Counted from the first letter of the stretch, positions 22,692 through 33,719 are shown. The stretch is 64,000 nucleotides of DNA from Hypericum androsaemum (GCA_963995505.1 OZ023185.1:17123691-17187690); one strand, 5' to 3'. Numbers and translations: made by a program. The notes: generated by a model not told the origin, from the letters alone.

Positions 22692-24015
22692 TAAATTGTA
22701 TTATTCAACACAATTAGGTGCCTGAATATCATATGGTTTCTATGTAAACCATCACCATTTGTGCTATATTTCAACTTAAACGTGCTTTATTCAGCTCCGG
22801 CTCGGTGTATGAATATCTTATGATTTCCAGAAAAAATAGCCCGAAGTAAGTTAAGTTTGATGATCATAACGTATGTAAGGATTTTGGAATAAATAAGCAG
22901 AACAATACCAATGACAATGTAGTTGTCACCTTTCATAAATCTTGAAAAATACAGATTGTCTGCCAATAAAACTATGATTCCAGGATGAAATTATCACAAT
23001 CCAGGTTACAAAACGATGAAATAACTTATCTTCACATAACAATCAGTCAAAATCGCTCAATTATCAACCTGTTGAGACTCGTATGATGCGACCTCACTCA
23101 CAATAACGATTGTCTTTTTTTTAAATGGTAAATTTTTTATTAGTAACAATAATATTTACATGTTACATAGAATTAGTGTAGAAATCCCTTGTACTAAGAG
23201 TACGAGATTGCGAGCATAACTTCGATAAAATTCTACAACAACAAAATTCAGTAGAAAAAACTTGTTGCAGAACGCTGAACGCCGACGCGAAAAAAATAAT
23301 TCTACACTTTTATATCCCGAAATCCTTTCGCTAATAATAGACCAGAAAAAATAACCCTAAGCCCATTGAAAAAACCTTTGGAGAGAAGAACCCGTCGATG
23401 CCAAGGGAAAAAACCCGGTACAGTTATACTAGTGTTGTTATACAATGAACAAAAAGTTAATTCAAATGGACAGACGACTTAAATTATGTTAAATAATGTA
23501 TTGAACTCTCAAATTTTTTTAGAAATGGAAGAACAAGTCCCGATGTATAAATATGAAAATAAAATAATCACATTCTAAATAACATCCTATTCATAACCAA
23601 GTCTCCTGTCTAACTCATGATTATCATAACTACTACTACTTCTATATTGAACTCTCAATTTATTTTGTGAAACACACTGGTAGTGGGATAGCCCTTTTTT
23701 AGGACCTGATCGAATATACTTGACTCTACATTAGTTTGATTCTGCACAAGTAATTGTCCATAGATCAGGAGCTTTCCACCTACCGTTATCACCAAAAAAA
23801 GTAATTGTCCATAGATATGAGAAATAAATATATAATAAATATACTCAGAGGGTACAGATATAAGAATTCGACCTTGTTTAATTTTATCTACACTATACTT
23901 TCATGAAAAAAAAAGTACAATTTTGATAGTAAATAATTTTGACGAGTGAGGGCCCTTGAACATGCCTGGTTGAAAATGGCATCCATAATTGATTCCTTTT
24001 CCAATGAAAAAGGCC
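22692..24015. other. Intergenic, AT-rich
   Basis: No supported gene or complete element. The stretch 23130-23420 could be decayed transposon sequence, but no ends were found. Confidence 0.4.
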
Positions 24016-24024
24016 ACAAGTATT

Positions 24025-25802
24025 GGGTAATTTTCCAAAAGGGGGTTTATTTCCCCGACAATTTTCTGAATGGGGTTGTCAGGGGATGTATTCTTTGTCT
24101 GGGTTGAGCCGGAAACTGCTCCCGCCGGAGATTTTTTTTATACCCAAAACCGTTCCCGCTGGAGCGTTATTTTTTATACCAAAAACCGCTCCGAAAGGAG
24201 CGTTTTGTTTTATACCACAAACCGCTCCCGCGGGAGCATTTTTTTAATACCAAAAATGGCTCCCGCGAGAGCGTTTTCTTTTTATACCAAAAACTGCTCC
24301 CGTCGGAGCGTTTTGTTTTATACCAAAAATCGCTCTCGCCGGACCGTTATTTTTATACCAAAAACCCACGGAGCATTTTTTAATACTACAAACCGCTCCC
24401 CCGGGAGCATTTTTTTTACCAAAAATTCTACCAATTTAATTCCAATTGTCCCATTTAAACCAGACCCCATCTTAACCATTATACACGTAAGCTTGCAATA
24501 AATCCACAATATATGATAGAAACTTTTAATTTATTTTGTTAATTATCTGAAAACTAGAAAATTAAAATTGAAGTGAATCAATGGCTAAAAAAATAATAAA
24601 GTAATACAAAGTGAACGAAAACTTATTAAAAAAATGCTACCACTTTGTTTTTAACCAAAAACCGCTCTCGGGGGAGCATTTTTTTTTTAAACCAAAAACT
24701 GCTCACCCGGTAGCATTTTGTTTTTAACCAAAAAACACCCTCGGGAGCATTTTTTTTTACCACAAACCGCTCCTCCGGGAGCATTTTGTTTTTAACCAAA
24801 AAATTTTATACCAAAAATTCCATCAAACTGGCCAAAAATTGGTCCAGAGCGTTTTCAAGCTTACATGTATAATGGTTAAGACCGTTTAAATGGGACAATT
24901 GGAATTGAATTGCTGGGTAAAAAATAACCCAGGTAAAAATATAATTTTGAGGGTAAAATTGTAAGCTTACCTTGCTAATTTTTTGGCCGGCTTTTTCTGG
25001 CTTGAAAATGCTCTCGACCGGTTTTTGGCCGGTTTGATGGAATTTTTGGTATAAAAGTTTTTGGTTAAAAACAAAACGCTCCCGGAGGAGCGGTTTGTGG
25101 TAAAAAAAATGCTCCCGGGGGTGTTTTTTGGTTAAAAACAAAACGCTACCGAGGGAGCAGTTTTTGGTTAAAAAGAAAAAATGCTCCCCCAAGAGCAGTT
25201 TTTGGTTAAAAACAAAGTGGTAGCATTTTTTTAATAAGTTTTCGTTCACTTTGTGTTGCTTTATTATTTTTTTAGCCATCGGTTCACTTCAATTTTAATT
25301 TTCTAGTTTTCAGATAATTAACAAAATAAATTAAAAGTTTTTATCGTATATTGTGGATTTATTGCAAGCTTACGTGTATAATGGTTAAGACGGGGTCTGG
25401 TTTAAATGGGACAATTGGAATTAAATTGGTGGGATTTTTGGTATAAAAAAAAACTCCCGGGGGAGCGGTTTGTGGTATTAAAAAAATGCTCTGTGGGTTT
25501 TTGGTATAAAAATAACGGTCCGGCGGGAGCGGTTTTTGGTATAAAACAAAACGCTCCGACGGGAGCAGTTTTTGGTATAAAAAGAAAACACTCCCGCGGG
25601 AGCGGTTTGTGGTATAAAACAAAACGCTCCTTCCGGAACAGTTTTTGGTATAAAAAATAACGATCCAGCGGGAGCGGTTTTGAGTATAAAAAAATGCTCC
25701 GGCAGGAGCGGTTTGCGGCTCAACCCTAGACAAAGAATATATCCCCTGACAACCCCATTGAGAGAATTACCAAAAAAATAAACCCCTTTTAGAAAATTAA
25801 CC
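24025..25802. mobile_element. Giant foldback element with mini-hairpin arrays in both arms
   Basis: A 1,778-bp near-palindrome. The left arm (24025 to about 24860) is the reverse complement of the right arm (about 25005-25802), with only scattered mismatches and small indels; the loop is about 145 bp. Each arm has 13 units of about 36 bp, nine outer and four inner, separated by an AT-rich spacer. A unit is an A-rich start, CCGCTCCCGCGGGAGCG (itself a hairpin) and TTTTGTTTTATACC. The ends are GGGTAATTTTC and GGTTAATTTTC. The 9-bp flanks ACAAGTATT (24016-24024) and ACAAACATT (25803-25811) match at 7/9, so it fits a Mutator-like foldback. No transposase. The loop repeats, in opposite orientation, arm sequence around ATAATGGTTAAGAC. 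Confidence 0.88.
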
Positions 25803-26040
25803 ACAAACATTTAACTTGGTTCCTACAACAGTGAAACTTTGAAAAATTTTGTGTCCCCAAGAAATCCTGTAACATTATTACCAAACATAATGTACTACTT
25901 CACATTGAATTCAGTGATGTGAGTTGGCAAATCCCAAGATTCTTCTAGTGCTCCCACTATGCCCTATCATTTCACTCTTATTTATTTATTTTTTAGTTTT
26001 TCCTTCCTCCCTGCTCATGAGATGGGAGCCCCTACACCTC

Positions 26041-26048
26041 TATATAAA
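26041..26048 (+). promoter_or_regulatory. TATA box of the acidic-protein gene
   Basis: TATATAAA lies 139 bp upstream of the first coding ATG at 26187, with a CT-rich leader between them. It is only about 240 bp from the right end of the foldback element. Confidence 0.7.
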
Positions 26049-26186
26049 GCACTCACATTGATCATCTCTTCACCAAATACTCTCTTTGATCACTCACTAT
26101 CACTTGCTATTCCTTCTTTGGTCTTAGGTTTTGGTTCTCTCAGTTCAATTAGCAACTCACTTCCACATTCTCCTTTTCCCATCCCA

Positions 26187-26846
26187 ATGGCCACAGTAGA
26201 GGTATGTTTCCACCAGAAATTTTAACACGAGTGTTTTGTTCGAGGGAATGTGTTTTTTAATATTATGCGTCATTAGTTACGTAGTTTTTGAGTTTGATAC
26301 GAAGGTTCTGATGTAAAGGGTGTCGTGCAGGTTGTATCAGCTCAAACAGCATTCCAAGAGGAGAAGGTTGCTCTTGCTCCAGAGGAGAGCACCCCAGAGA
26401 CAACCACAACAGAAAAAGCAGTAGAGGTAGAAGCAGTGGCAACAGAGACAGCAGCTGAGAAGGAGGAGGAGAAACCGAAGGAAGTAGAAGCACCCAGCGA
26501 GGCGGTAGAGGCTCCCCAAAAAGCAGCAGCACCTGAGGAAGATTCCCCAGTTGAAGTTGAAGAGGATCAGACCAAGGAACTAGAGACCCCAGTTGAGAAA
26601 GTTGAAGAGGATCAGACCCCTAAAGAGACAGTACCAGAGCCAGCTGTTGAAAACCAAGCTCCGGCTGTTGACGAGGCGGCTGCTGATGATTCCGTCGAGG
26701 CATCCGCGGAGCCCGAGCCAGAGCCAGAGCCTGTTGCTGCTGAAGTAGTGGTTGAAGCTGAGCCTCCAAAGGAGGAGAAACCTGTGGAGGCTGAGCCTGA
26801 GAAGGTTGAAACAGAGGCAGAAACCACAGTTGAGAAGGCTGAGTAA
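26187..26846 (+). CDS. Acidic Glu/Pro/Val/Ala-rich protein, pKIWI501-like
   Basis: Two exons: 26187-26201 (only five codons, MATVE) and 26331-26846, joined by a 129-bp intron (GTATGT..GTGCAG), giving 176 residues. The start MATVEVVSAQTAFQEEK followed by an unordered Glu/Pro/Val/Ala/Lys sequence resembles the plant protein described as fruit protein pKIWI501. No enzyme domain, signal peptide or membrane segment is visible. There are imperfect internal repeats (VEEDQTKELETPVEKVEEDQTPKE) and an EPEPEPEP run. The function of the family is not known to me. The start is supported by the TATA box, the leader and the family-like N-terminus; an in-frame Met at 26325 lies inside the intron and is not used. 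Composition is strongly biased, so similarity searches need care. Confidence 0.82.
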
Positions 26847-27973
26847 CTAACTCCATTTGGGGCTACTGATATGTGATATGATCATGTCAGTGCTTCTGCC
26901 TATCAGCTGCTGCAGCAGAAGCTTGTCCATTTGGGCTCTTCAGGAGTTTTTTTTTAATGTTAGCTTTTGTTTAATAAGGATGATGGGGTTTGGGTTTAAT
27001 TATGAAGTCTAAAAGGGTCCCAGGAGACTGCCACGTGGAGAGTCTGGTTTGGCCATAGATGGGATCTGAGCGATTATTTAAGGATGTATGGAATTTATGT
27101 GGGGAATGTCTGGTCTGGTCTGGTTCAATCATGTCTACGTGGGACAGTTTCTTTTTGGTTCCAAGGTTTGTGAAAATTTATTATGATCACTCCATGTTTT
27201 AATAACAATAAGTTGTTGTATCTTGTATGGCACCCTGTTCATAATCTATGGCTTTATTTATGTATCTAACAATCTACAATCCACAACACCATTGATGAAT
27301 TATTTTCACCTGATCAGAAGTTTAAGTTCAAGTTTTAAAAAGTGCGATAGTGACAAAACTCAACAAGGAGAATTTTTCGTATTTTATTTCAATCTGACTC
27401 AAAATTAAGTTATTTAATACAATAAATTTATAAATATTAAATACCACCGACAAAACAATAAGAGTTTCACAAGACCAGGGCCTGGACTGCTTGGAACTAA
27501 GCCCATCTAGGTCCAATACAGGACAGAAACAGAAAGTTATGATGTGAACTGCGCATGATTCCTCTGTTGTTTTTCATGGAAGTATAGAAAATTCACCGAT
27601 CCTAAATTTTCTAGTGAGATACAAACTATAATATGATATCAGAGATTAGAAGAACTTGATTGAAACAATGTCAACCTAATCTAAACTTTTTATCACTCGT
27701 ACCAACTACGTGATCTAATTGTTAGTCATATTATTAAAAGATCAACTTCATAAAATAGAATACGAGAATACTTAATATAATTATCGGATCCGTTTCATGA
27801 GAAGACATCGAATAGACCACGGGGGAACTAAAAAACTTGTACAATGTCCAAACGTGTTTGGTTTCTTGCGTGTGTTGGTGATTATTCCATCTGCAGTTTC
27901 TAAAAGACAAATGCAGCTGACAAATTTTATTTTTGAATGAATGCTTGCCAGCAACTTCCATCTTCGTTTATCT
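26847..27973. other. Intergenic between the acidic-protein gene and F-box gene 1
   Basis: The first 350 bp are the likely 3' UTR and terminator region of the acidic-protein gene. The rest is AT-rich and contains no recognisable gene. Confidence 0.45.
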
Positions 27974-27981
27974 CTATAAAT
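27974..27981 (+). promoter_or_regulatory. Possible TATA box of F-box gene 1
   Basis: CTATAAAT is 57 bp upstream of the ATG at 28038, which would leave a leader of about 25-30 bp. Confidence 0.4.
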
Positions 27982-28037
27982 TCTTCGGTCTCATAGTTTT
28001 TTTTTTCTCATAGCTTTCATCCAACCAAAAGAAGAAG

Positions 28038-29201
28038 ATGGATAAAAGTAAGGAAGATACGCAATTATGCAGGATTAATAGTCTTCCCCGAGACATCATC
28101 CTTAACATACTATCCAGGCTTCCAATGTTATACTTGATGCAAATCAGCCTTGTTTGTCGTTCTTGGCGCGACAACTCTCAGGACCGGAGCCTTTTCGGGA
28201 TGCATCTTTCTCACCGGAATCCGAACGATCCATGCCTCGTGTTGCAGGTTCTTCCTCAGAAAGAGATGTGCCTTGTAGGCTTCTCCGATCAGAACAAGGA
28301 CAAAGGGATGGTGAAGAAAGTTTTTTCCTCGATTTCCAAGTTTCGAATGGTTGCCTCCTGTGATGGCTTGTTGTGTCTCTTTCAATCTAATGCTGTTGCC
28401 ATTCTTATCTGCAACCCTTTTACTAGAACTTGTGTTGAGGTGCCAAGGTCACCTCTATGGATACGCGAAGTTCTTGGATTCGGGTCCAGCTCGATCTCGA
28501 AGGAGCACAAGATCCTTGCATCTGTCACGTTGGATACGAAAACACGCCCTCCTCAAGAACAGACATGGTTTTCTTTCCACAGGTTTTATGTTCTTACAAT
28601 TGGTAGCTCCACTTGGAGGGAGCTGGAAGATGAGAATTACAATTTTGTTAGGCCATCAATGCAAGTCTTAGTCAATGACAGACTTCATTGGACTACTCGA
28701 CCGAGCACGGACCACAGAGCTTATTGGACATGGCATCAAAACATAGGCTCAGGAACTTACTCGATCATCTCATTCGATTTGGCAGATGAACGATTTCGAG
28801 AGGTCGGGAGACCTGCTTGTGGTGGCTTAGACAACATGAGGTATCAACTGGAAGAATTAAGAGGCTGCCTTTCTGCGGCCGCGCAATGCAGCGATGGAAG
28901 AATTAAGATCTGGGTTATGAAGAGCTACGATGTTAAAGAATCTTGGATCAATGAATATGTCATTGGAACTTACCTACCACAGCAGCTGCAGACAGATAAT
29001 GATGGAAACTACAGAAACGTGAAGTTCTTGTCCAGTGGTGGATCTCTGGTCAAAGTCATATGCCTCCAGAAGGACAATGAGATCCTCTTCCAATACAATT
29101 GCAGGGCTTTGGTTTCTTATAGTCCGGAAACTGGAACATTTACTGAACATACATCTGCTCGGATGCCTGCTGTCTTTGATGCAATCGTTTACGAAGGTTA
29201 G
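28038..29201 (+). CDS. F-box protein, FBA-type, cluster member 1
   Basis: Single-exon gene of 387 residues. F-box proteins are the substrate-binding subunits of SCF ubiquitin ligases; the F-box binds SKP1. The F-box is at about residues 12-55 (INSLPRDIILNILSRLPMLYLMQISLVCRSWRD). The rest is an F-box-associated region with blade-like repeats: ICNPFTRTCVEVP, VLTIGSSTWRELE, VNDRLHWTTRPS, IISFDLADERFREVG and KIWVMKSYDVKESWINEYVIG. It is a paralogue of the genes at 29633-30847 and 35691-36857: FREVGRPACGGLD here corresponds to FREVAKPACGSLD in member 3. It converges tail-to-tail with member 2. The substrate is unknown. Confidence 0.9.
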   Translation: MDKSKEDTQLCRINSLPRDIILNILSRLPMLYLMQISLVCRSWRDNSQDRSLFGMHLSHRNPNDPCLVLQVLPQKEMCLVGFSDQNKDKGMVKKVFSSISKFRMVASCDGLLCLFQSNAVAILICNPFTRTCVEVPRSPLWIREVLGFGSSSISKEHKILASVTLDTKTRPPQEQTWFSFHRFYVLTIGSSTWRELEDENYNFVRPSMQVLVNDRLHWTTRPSTDHRAYWTWHQNIGSGTYSIISFDLADERFREVGRPACGGLDNMRYQLEELRGCLSAAAQCSDGRIKIWVMKSYDVKESWINEYVIGTYLPQQLQTDNDGNYRNVKFLSSGGSLVKVICLQKDNEILFQYNCRALVSYSPETGTFTEHTSARMPAVFDAIVYEG

Positions 29202-29632
29202 CCTCGGTCAAGTTAGATCAGCAATTTCCATGCAAATCAGTAAAATGTAAACTAAGTGATATTAGATCAGCAATTGACTAATGTCAGTCCTAAGCACGAG
29301 TCTCATTCTAGCTGTCTTCATCAGCTTATAAGTAAGAGGAGCTTCAAGAAGTAGTAGCTCTTGTTCTTTCCGAAGCCTCAACCCGGACCTACAATACATG
29401 ACAGGAAAACTTGAGAGGTAAAATAAGTTCGAATAATTGAAAAGAACAAATGTGTTTGCTCATTTTCTTCTGACTCAGCCACTGGCTTTCAACTAGGCTT
29501 GAACCGAATCAGTTGAAGAATTGTCATTGCCAATTGTCGAAGAAAGACGTCGCAGCTTGTAGTCGAAAGTGAAATCAACAGAAGACTAAGAGAGCTCCTC
29601 TGGCAATTGAGGAACATCTGGGAGCCTCTACT
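29202..29632. other. Spacer between convergent F-box genes 1 and 2
   Basis: Holds the two 3' ends. Nothing else is seen. Confidence 0.5.
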
Positions 29633-30847
29633 TCAGTTGTATGCCAGTGATGGTAATATTGATGAGGCCGAGGTCACATGGTGAAATGCTTGAAACCAAC
29701 TCGGCATTCCTCGAGTTGTAACATCGTAGAATGTTTTCGTCTCAGGATTGTAGCAAGCCAGAGCTCTACAATGATATGCCAGAAGAATATCCCCGTTTCT
29801 CAGTTGGCCTAGAACTCGAACATACGAACCCTGCAAGTAAAAGCTTGAACCGTCAAACAAATCATCCACATCTGCTTCGAGTCCTCTTGGGACGTGACTC
29901 GCAAAATCAAAGCTGTACTCTTTTATCCAAGACTCTCTGACTCCATACTGTTTCATAATCCATATGTCATACTTCCCACATTTGATATAAACTGCTGCAG
30001 AAAGACATTCTCTTAAGACGACTAACTCGTGACAGCACCAATTTAAACCAGCAGAAAAAGGCTTCGGTACTTCAACGAACGTCTCACCAGACAGATCAAA
30101 AGCGACCAACTTGCGTCTCAATCCAGTGAAACTAAATTTGCTTGGCCAATCAACCCAGTGAAGCCTTCCATAAACCACGATCTGTGATGGTGACTCCATC
30201 AGATGATACGGCACTTCCCCGAGATTCCTCCAGCTGGAGCTCCCAATATCTAGGACTTCAACATCCGATATTTCAGCAAGCGGGTAGTGATGTCGACTCC
30301 TACTCGCGCTTATCTTGACGACCTTGAAATCATTCGACTCTGGCTTCACACCATATCCAAACACGGTCCACTTATCTGCACGACGGTTCGGTTCAGGTAG
30401 CAGCGAGTACTGACCTGTGGTGGGATTGTAGACGTGAAACTCGTGCCTTGTTTTCGAATCGCGTAGGCACAACCAACCGTTGCAAGATCCTACGACGTCA
30501 AACCAGGGCAGCTCGGGAACATCGATTTCCCTCACCATCCCTGGACTCTCATTGTTGGCGAAGAGATATGCAGCATAAAGCCGGTTTGGCACTGGAGAGT
30601 CGGAATGCAGTATCAGGCACGGATCGTCCTGAGGCACGCAAGGACCCTGCATACCAATCAGTCGCAGATTTCGTGCTAGCTTGTACCATAACCTGCGAAC
30701 AAGCTTCACATTGTGCAGCACGGAGATAGGCAGCCGCGAGAGGATGCTGAGCAAGACATCAAGTGGCAGGTCCTCAAACTTGCTCATCTGTACGGCTTCC
30801 GTGACCACATTTCCTCGCTCTTTGCAAACAAGCTTCTTGCCCCGCAT
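29633..30847 (-). CDS. F-box protein, FBA-type, cluster member 2
   Basis: The 404-residue protein has an F-box at about residues 22-65 (FEDLPLDVLLSILSRLPISVLHNVKLVRRLWYK) and an F-box-associated region (YNPTTGQYSLLPEP, VEVLDIGSSSWRNLGEVPYHL, VYGRLHWVDWPS, LVAFDLSGETFVEVPKPF, DIWIMKQYGVRESWIKEY). The usual first Trp/Ser of the F-box core is RRLWYK here. The start is ambiguous: ATG 30847 is chosen because an acceptor-like TATTTCAG (30855-30860) precedes it and a donor-like ACT|GTAAGT lies near 31390, which would put a 5'-UTR intron in between. MSKFEDLP at 30787 is the alternative start and aligns better with members 1 and 3. The tandem repeat at 30868-31329 would lie in that intron. Confidence 0.85.
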   Translation of the reverse strand: MRGKKLVCKERGNVVTEAVQMSKFEDLPLDVLLSILSRLPISVLHNVKLVRRLWYKLARNLRLIGMQGPCVPQDDPCLILHSDSPVPNRLYAAYLFANNESPGMVREIDVPELPWFDVVGSCNGWLCLRDSKTRHEFHVYNPTTGQYSLLPEPNRRADKWTVFGYGVKPESNDFKVVKISASRSRHHYPLAEISDVEVLDIGSSSWRNLGEVPYHLMESPSQIVVYGRLHWVDWPSKFSFTGLRRKLVAFDLSGETFVEVPKPFSAGLNWCCHELVVLRECLSAAVYIKCGKYDIWIMKQYGVRESWIKEYSFDFASHVPRGLEADVDDLFDGSSFYLQGSYVRVLGQLRNGDILLAYHCRALACYNPETKTFYDVTTRGMPSWFQAFHHVTSASSILPSLAYN

Positions 30848-30867
30848 TCCTTGTCTGAAATATGCAC

Positions 30868-31329
30868 CATTCATGTAGTCAAAATCTACATATACAATAA
30901 AAGAGCCAACCAAATAGTAACAACCTGCATACCTTAGCTACCCGACTCGAGCGTGAATTAATCGAGCGAGTGAATGTTTGGATAAGAATAAAACTACTAA
31001 TAGTGGTGGTTACTTATTGAGCATCATTCATGTAGTCAAAATCTACATATACAAAAGAGCCAACCAAATAGTATCAATCTGCATCCCTTTCTACCCGACT
31101 CGAGGGTGAATTAATCGAGCCAATGGATGTTCGGATATCGGATAACACAACTAACAGTGGTGGTTACTTATTGAGGATCGTTCATGTAGTCAAAATCTAC
31201 ATATACAAAGGAGCCAACCAAATAGTAACAATCTGCATCCCTTATCTACCCGACTCGAGTGTGAATTAATCGAGCGAGTGAATGTTCGGATACTGGATAA
31301 AACAACTAACAGTGGTGGTTACTTATTGG
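30868..31329. repeat. Three tandem copies of about 155 bp next to F-box gene 2
   Basis: Copies begin at 30868, 31025 and 31179, each with a CATTCATGTAGTC-type start (the third has CGTTCATG), and each contains CTACCCGACTCGAG and GTGGTGGTTACTTATTG. Copy 1 reaches to within about 15 bp of the proposed first coding exon. The copies differ at a few per cent of positions. Confidence 0.9.
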
Positions 31330-32571
31330 GCCTCTACACAGAAAATGGAAAAAACAAAAGCCAATCCTACATTCAATCGGGAGTGAACTTACAGTGTCTG
31401 TCTCCGCCGGTGAGAGGCGGAAGGAGCGGCTTTCTCTCTCCTCGACGGAGGGGCCAGGGATTTGTTGTCTTCCCTGGTCGCGTGACCTATTTGTCCTTCT
31501 ACAAAGAGTAATTACTTCTGGACCAAACTATTCATGACGTACGCTGATCGAGATTTTTGTATTTGGAAATTATAATAAAAGACGTTACGGAGAGAACCGT
31601 TTCCTAAAATAGAATCGCATGAATATCAAACGTCATGCAGAAAACAGAAATTTCTAGCACTTTGATTGAAAAGTTGTCATCGTTTAAAAGTAAGCATATG
31701 ACTGAAATCTTAAATCATAAATGGTATATTAAAAAAAATAAGAAAGTTGTAAGATTTTCATGCTTTTTATTAATAATGGCCCGCACAATTTCATAAATGG
31801 TATAAAAAAAACATTCGTATACGTTTCTGCATTATTAATTGCGTCAAATGTTGACAATTAGTCCTGTTGGTTGTCTATTGAGTTTCTATTGAATATATAC
31901 AAGATATCCACAGGAGAATGTGAAATTCCAATTCGGTTACCGATACGTAGACTTTTACCCTTTAAACTACTCTTATTTGATTTATAGAAATTATCGAGTA
32001 TTTTTCAAATTTTCGGAAATAAAACTTATTTTTAATTTTTTCTTAAAATTACATAATTATGAAAATGTAATATATTTTTATTTTTTTAAATTTTAAGAAA
32101 AGTTCAGGAAATTGTAAAATTTTCAAAATTTATTTAGTTTTTTCCTGGCAATGGTAACCAAGGTTTTAAAAAATGTGGTCTGGATGAATCGACCTCTTGA
32201 GTCAGCGTGTACCACATTTGAGGGTTAAAGCGGTGACCTCTTGAACAGCATAAAATCTAGTCGAACCTGACAATTCAACCAAATTTTTTGACCAAATCGC
32301 GCGGTTCACCAGGAATTGGAAAAAAATATTCCAAAACCCTCACCAACTCCCTGGTTTTGCCCAATTATTTTCAATTTCAAAATTTTCTATTGGTTGGATT
32401 CTGAGATGAATGAGGTCATTTTTAGATATATATTTAACTATTTACCTATATTATAAAAAATAAAAATCTGGTCAGATTAATTAGATCGATGGATCCGGAG
32501 GAGATCGGGAGAGAACCTAAGGTCAATCTCTGGTCCCTTTTTTTTAAATCTTGATGGTAACGCGTTTCACC
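31330..32571. other. Probable leader exon of F-box gene 2, then AT-rich spacer
   Basis: On the minus strand about 31393-31520 looks like a transcribed leader (GC-richer, CT-rich, ending ACT|GTAAGT). From 31560 on the DNA is AT-rich without a recognisable gene. Confidence 0.4.
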
Positions 32572-33105
32572 TAGGGGTGAGCAAATGGTAATTAGAATTC
32601 GGTAAGTCGGGTAAAATTTTGGTAATCGGTAGTTTGGGATAGGTAAATCGGTATTCGGTATGAGATTTTTGAGAAATTCGGTAAATATCGATATTCGGTA
32701 AATTTTGGTAAATATCGATATTTTACCGAATATACCAAATTTACCAAAATGGTAATTTACCATATATATTAATAGATATATAAGTCAAATTATAGATAAT
32801 TTACCGAAAAGTTCCTCGACCTCATCAAAAAATGCATGCTATAGATAGACTTTATTGTAATTATTGTACTTATTAAATTGAATTTGTATTTATTGAAACT
32901 ATTTTACATTTTTTGATTAAATCTAATGATGAATTATAAAGTTTTCAAAAAATTTGGTAAATTCAGTAAATACCGAATTTACCAAAATTGAATTCGGTAA
33001 ATATCAAATTTATCAAATACTATTCAGGATCGGGATCGGTAGAACTTTTTTTAGCATTTTGGTATTCGGTAATCGAAATCGATAAATACCGAACGCACAC
33101 CCCTA
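32572..33105. mobile_element. hAT-like non-autonomous element
   Basis: The left end TAGGGGTGAGCAAATGG and the right end on the opposite strand TAGGGGTGTGCGTTCGG form hAT-type terminal inverted repeats. The interior is made largely of GGTAAAT/ATTTACC words in both orientations, around the central ATTTTACCGAATATACC. No clear 8-bp target duplication is visible (flanks GTTTCACC and GACGGTGT), so one end may be wrong or the site has decayed. Confidence 0.6.
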
Positions 33106-33348
33106 GACGGTGTCGTGTTCGAGAGAATCAGTCAAACTGTCAGCGGAATTTCCTAATTTGCAATGTGCCGTTACCTCCACAACGGTTAAATATTAAATAA
33201 AATGAAAATATTCCCCCTAAAATTTCCTAATCTGTGTTTCTCAAAAAACAAAATCATAAATTGTAACGGCACCGTTTCTTCACAAATGCGTGAATAAAAT
33301 ATCCAAACCCCGGGACGCCTCCTCCCGCTTCATCGAGTCTCCCAAACA

Positions 33349-33357
33349 CTATAAATA
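33349..33357 (+). promoter_or_regulatory. TATA box of a repeat-rich transcription unit
   Basis: CTATAAATA is followed about 30 bp later by a CT-rich leader and, at 33485/33486, by a good donor (ATCTG|GTAAGT). No long frame follows on this strand. Confidence 0.5.
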
Positions 33358-33516
33358 AATCCCAAGCTCCCCATACTTTTCTCTCAGCAAATTTCCCAAC
33401 AAGCCATAACCCGGACGCCCCGAGCCAAACCCTAACTATAACGGCATCTTCCGGCTACCAGCTTGTTCCTCTATATTCCGATCTGGTAAGTCGAAATCAG
33501 TATTTGTCTTTTGATT

Positions 33517-33719
33517 GTCTGAACTGGGTACTCATCAAGATTTGATCTTTGTTGCTTTGTCTGAACTGGGTACTCGTCAAGATTTGATCTTTGTTGCTTT
33601 GTCTGAACTGGGTACTCGTCAAGATTTGATCTTTGTTGCTTTGTGTGAACTGGGTACTCATCAAGATTTGATCTTTGATGCTTTGTTTGAACTGGGTACT
33701 CATCGAGAATTGGTCTTTG
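33517..33719 (+). repeat. 42-bp minisatellite, five copies
   Basis: Units start at 33517, 33559, 33601, 33643 and 33685 with GTCTGAACTGGGTACTC. The first four differ at only a few bases; the last is more diverged. The 42-bp period keeps frames open on both strands, which explains the Ser-Glu-Leu-Gly-Thr type repeats seen on translation; these are not taken as protein. Confidence 0.95.

Noticed and set aside
24023..25810. Open frames on both strands with repeats such as FIPKTAPAGAF or YTKNRSRRS
   Set aside because: They arise from the 36-bp array of the foldback, appear on both strands, and have no start, domain or codon evidence.
26263..26856. Minus-strand frames opposite the acidic-protein gene
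   Set aside because: Antisense shadows of a Glu/Pro/Ala-rich coding exon.
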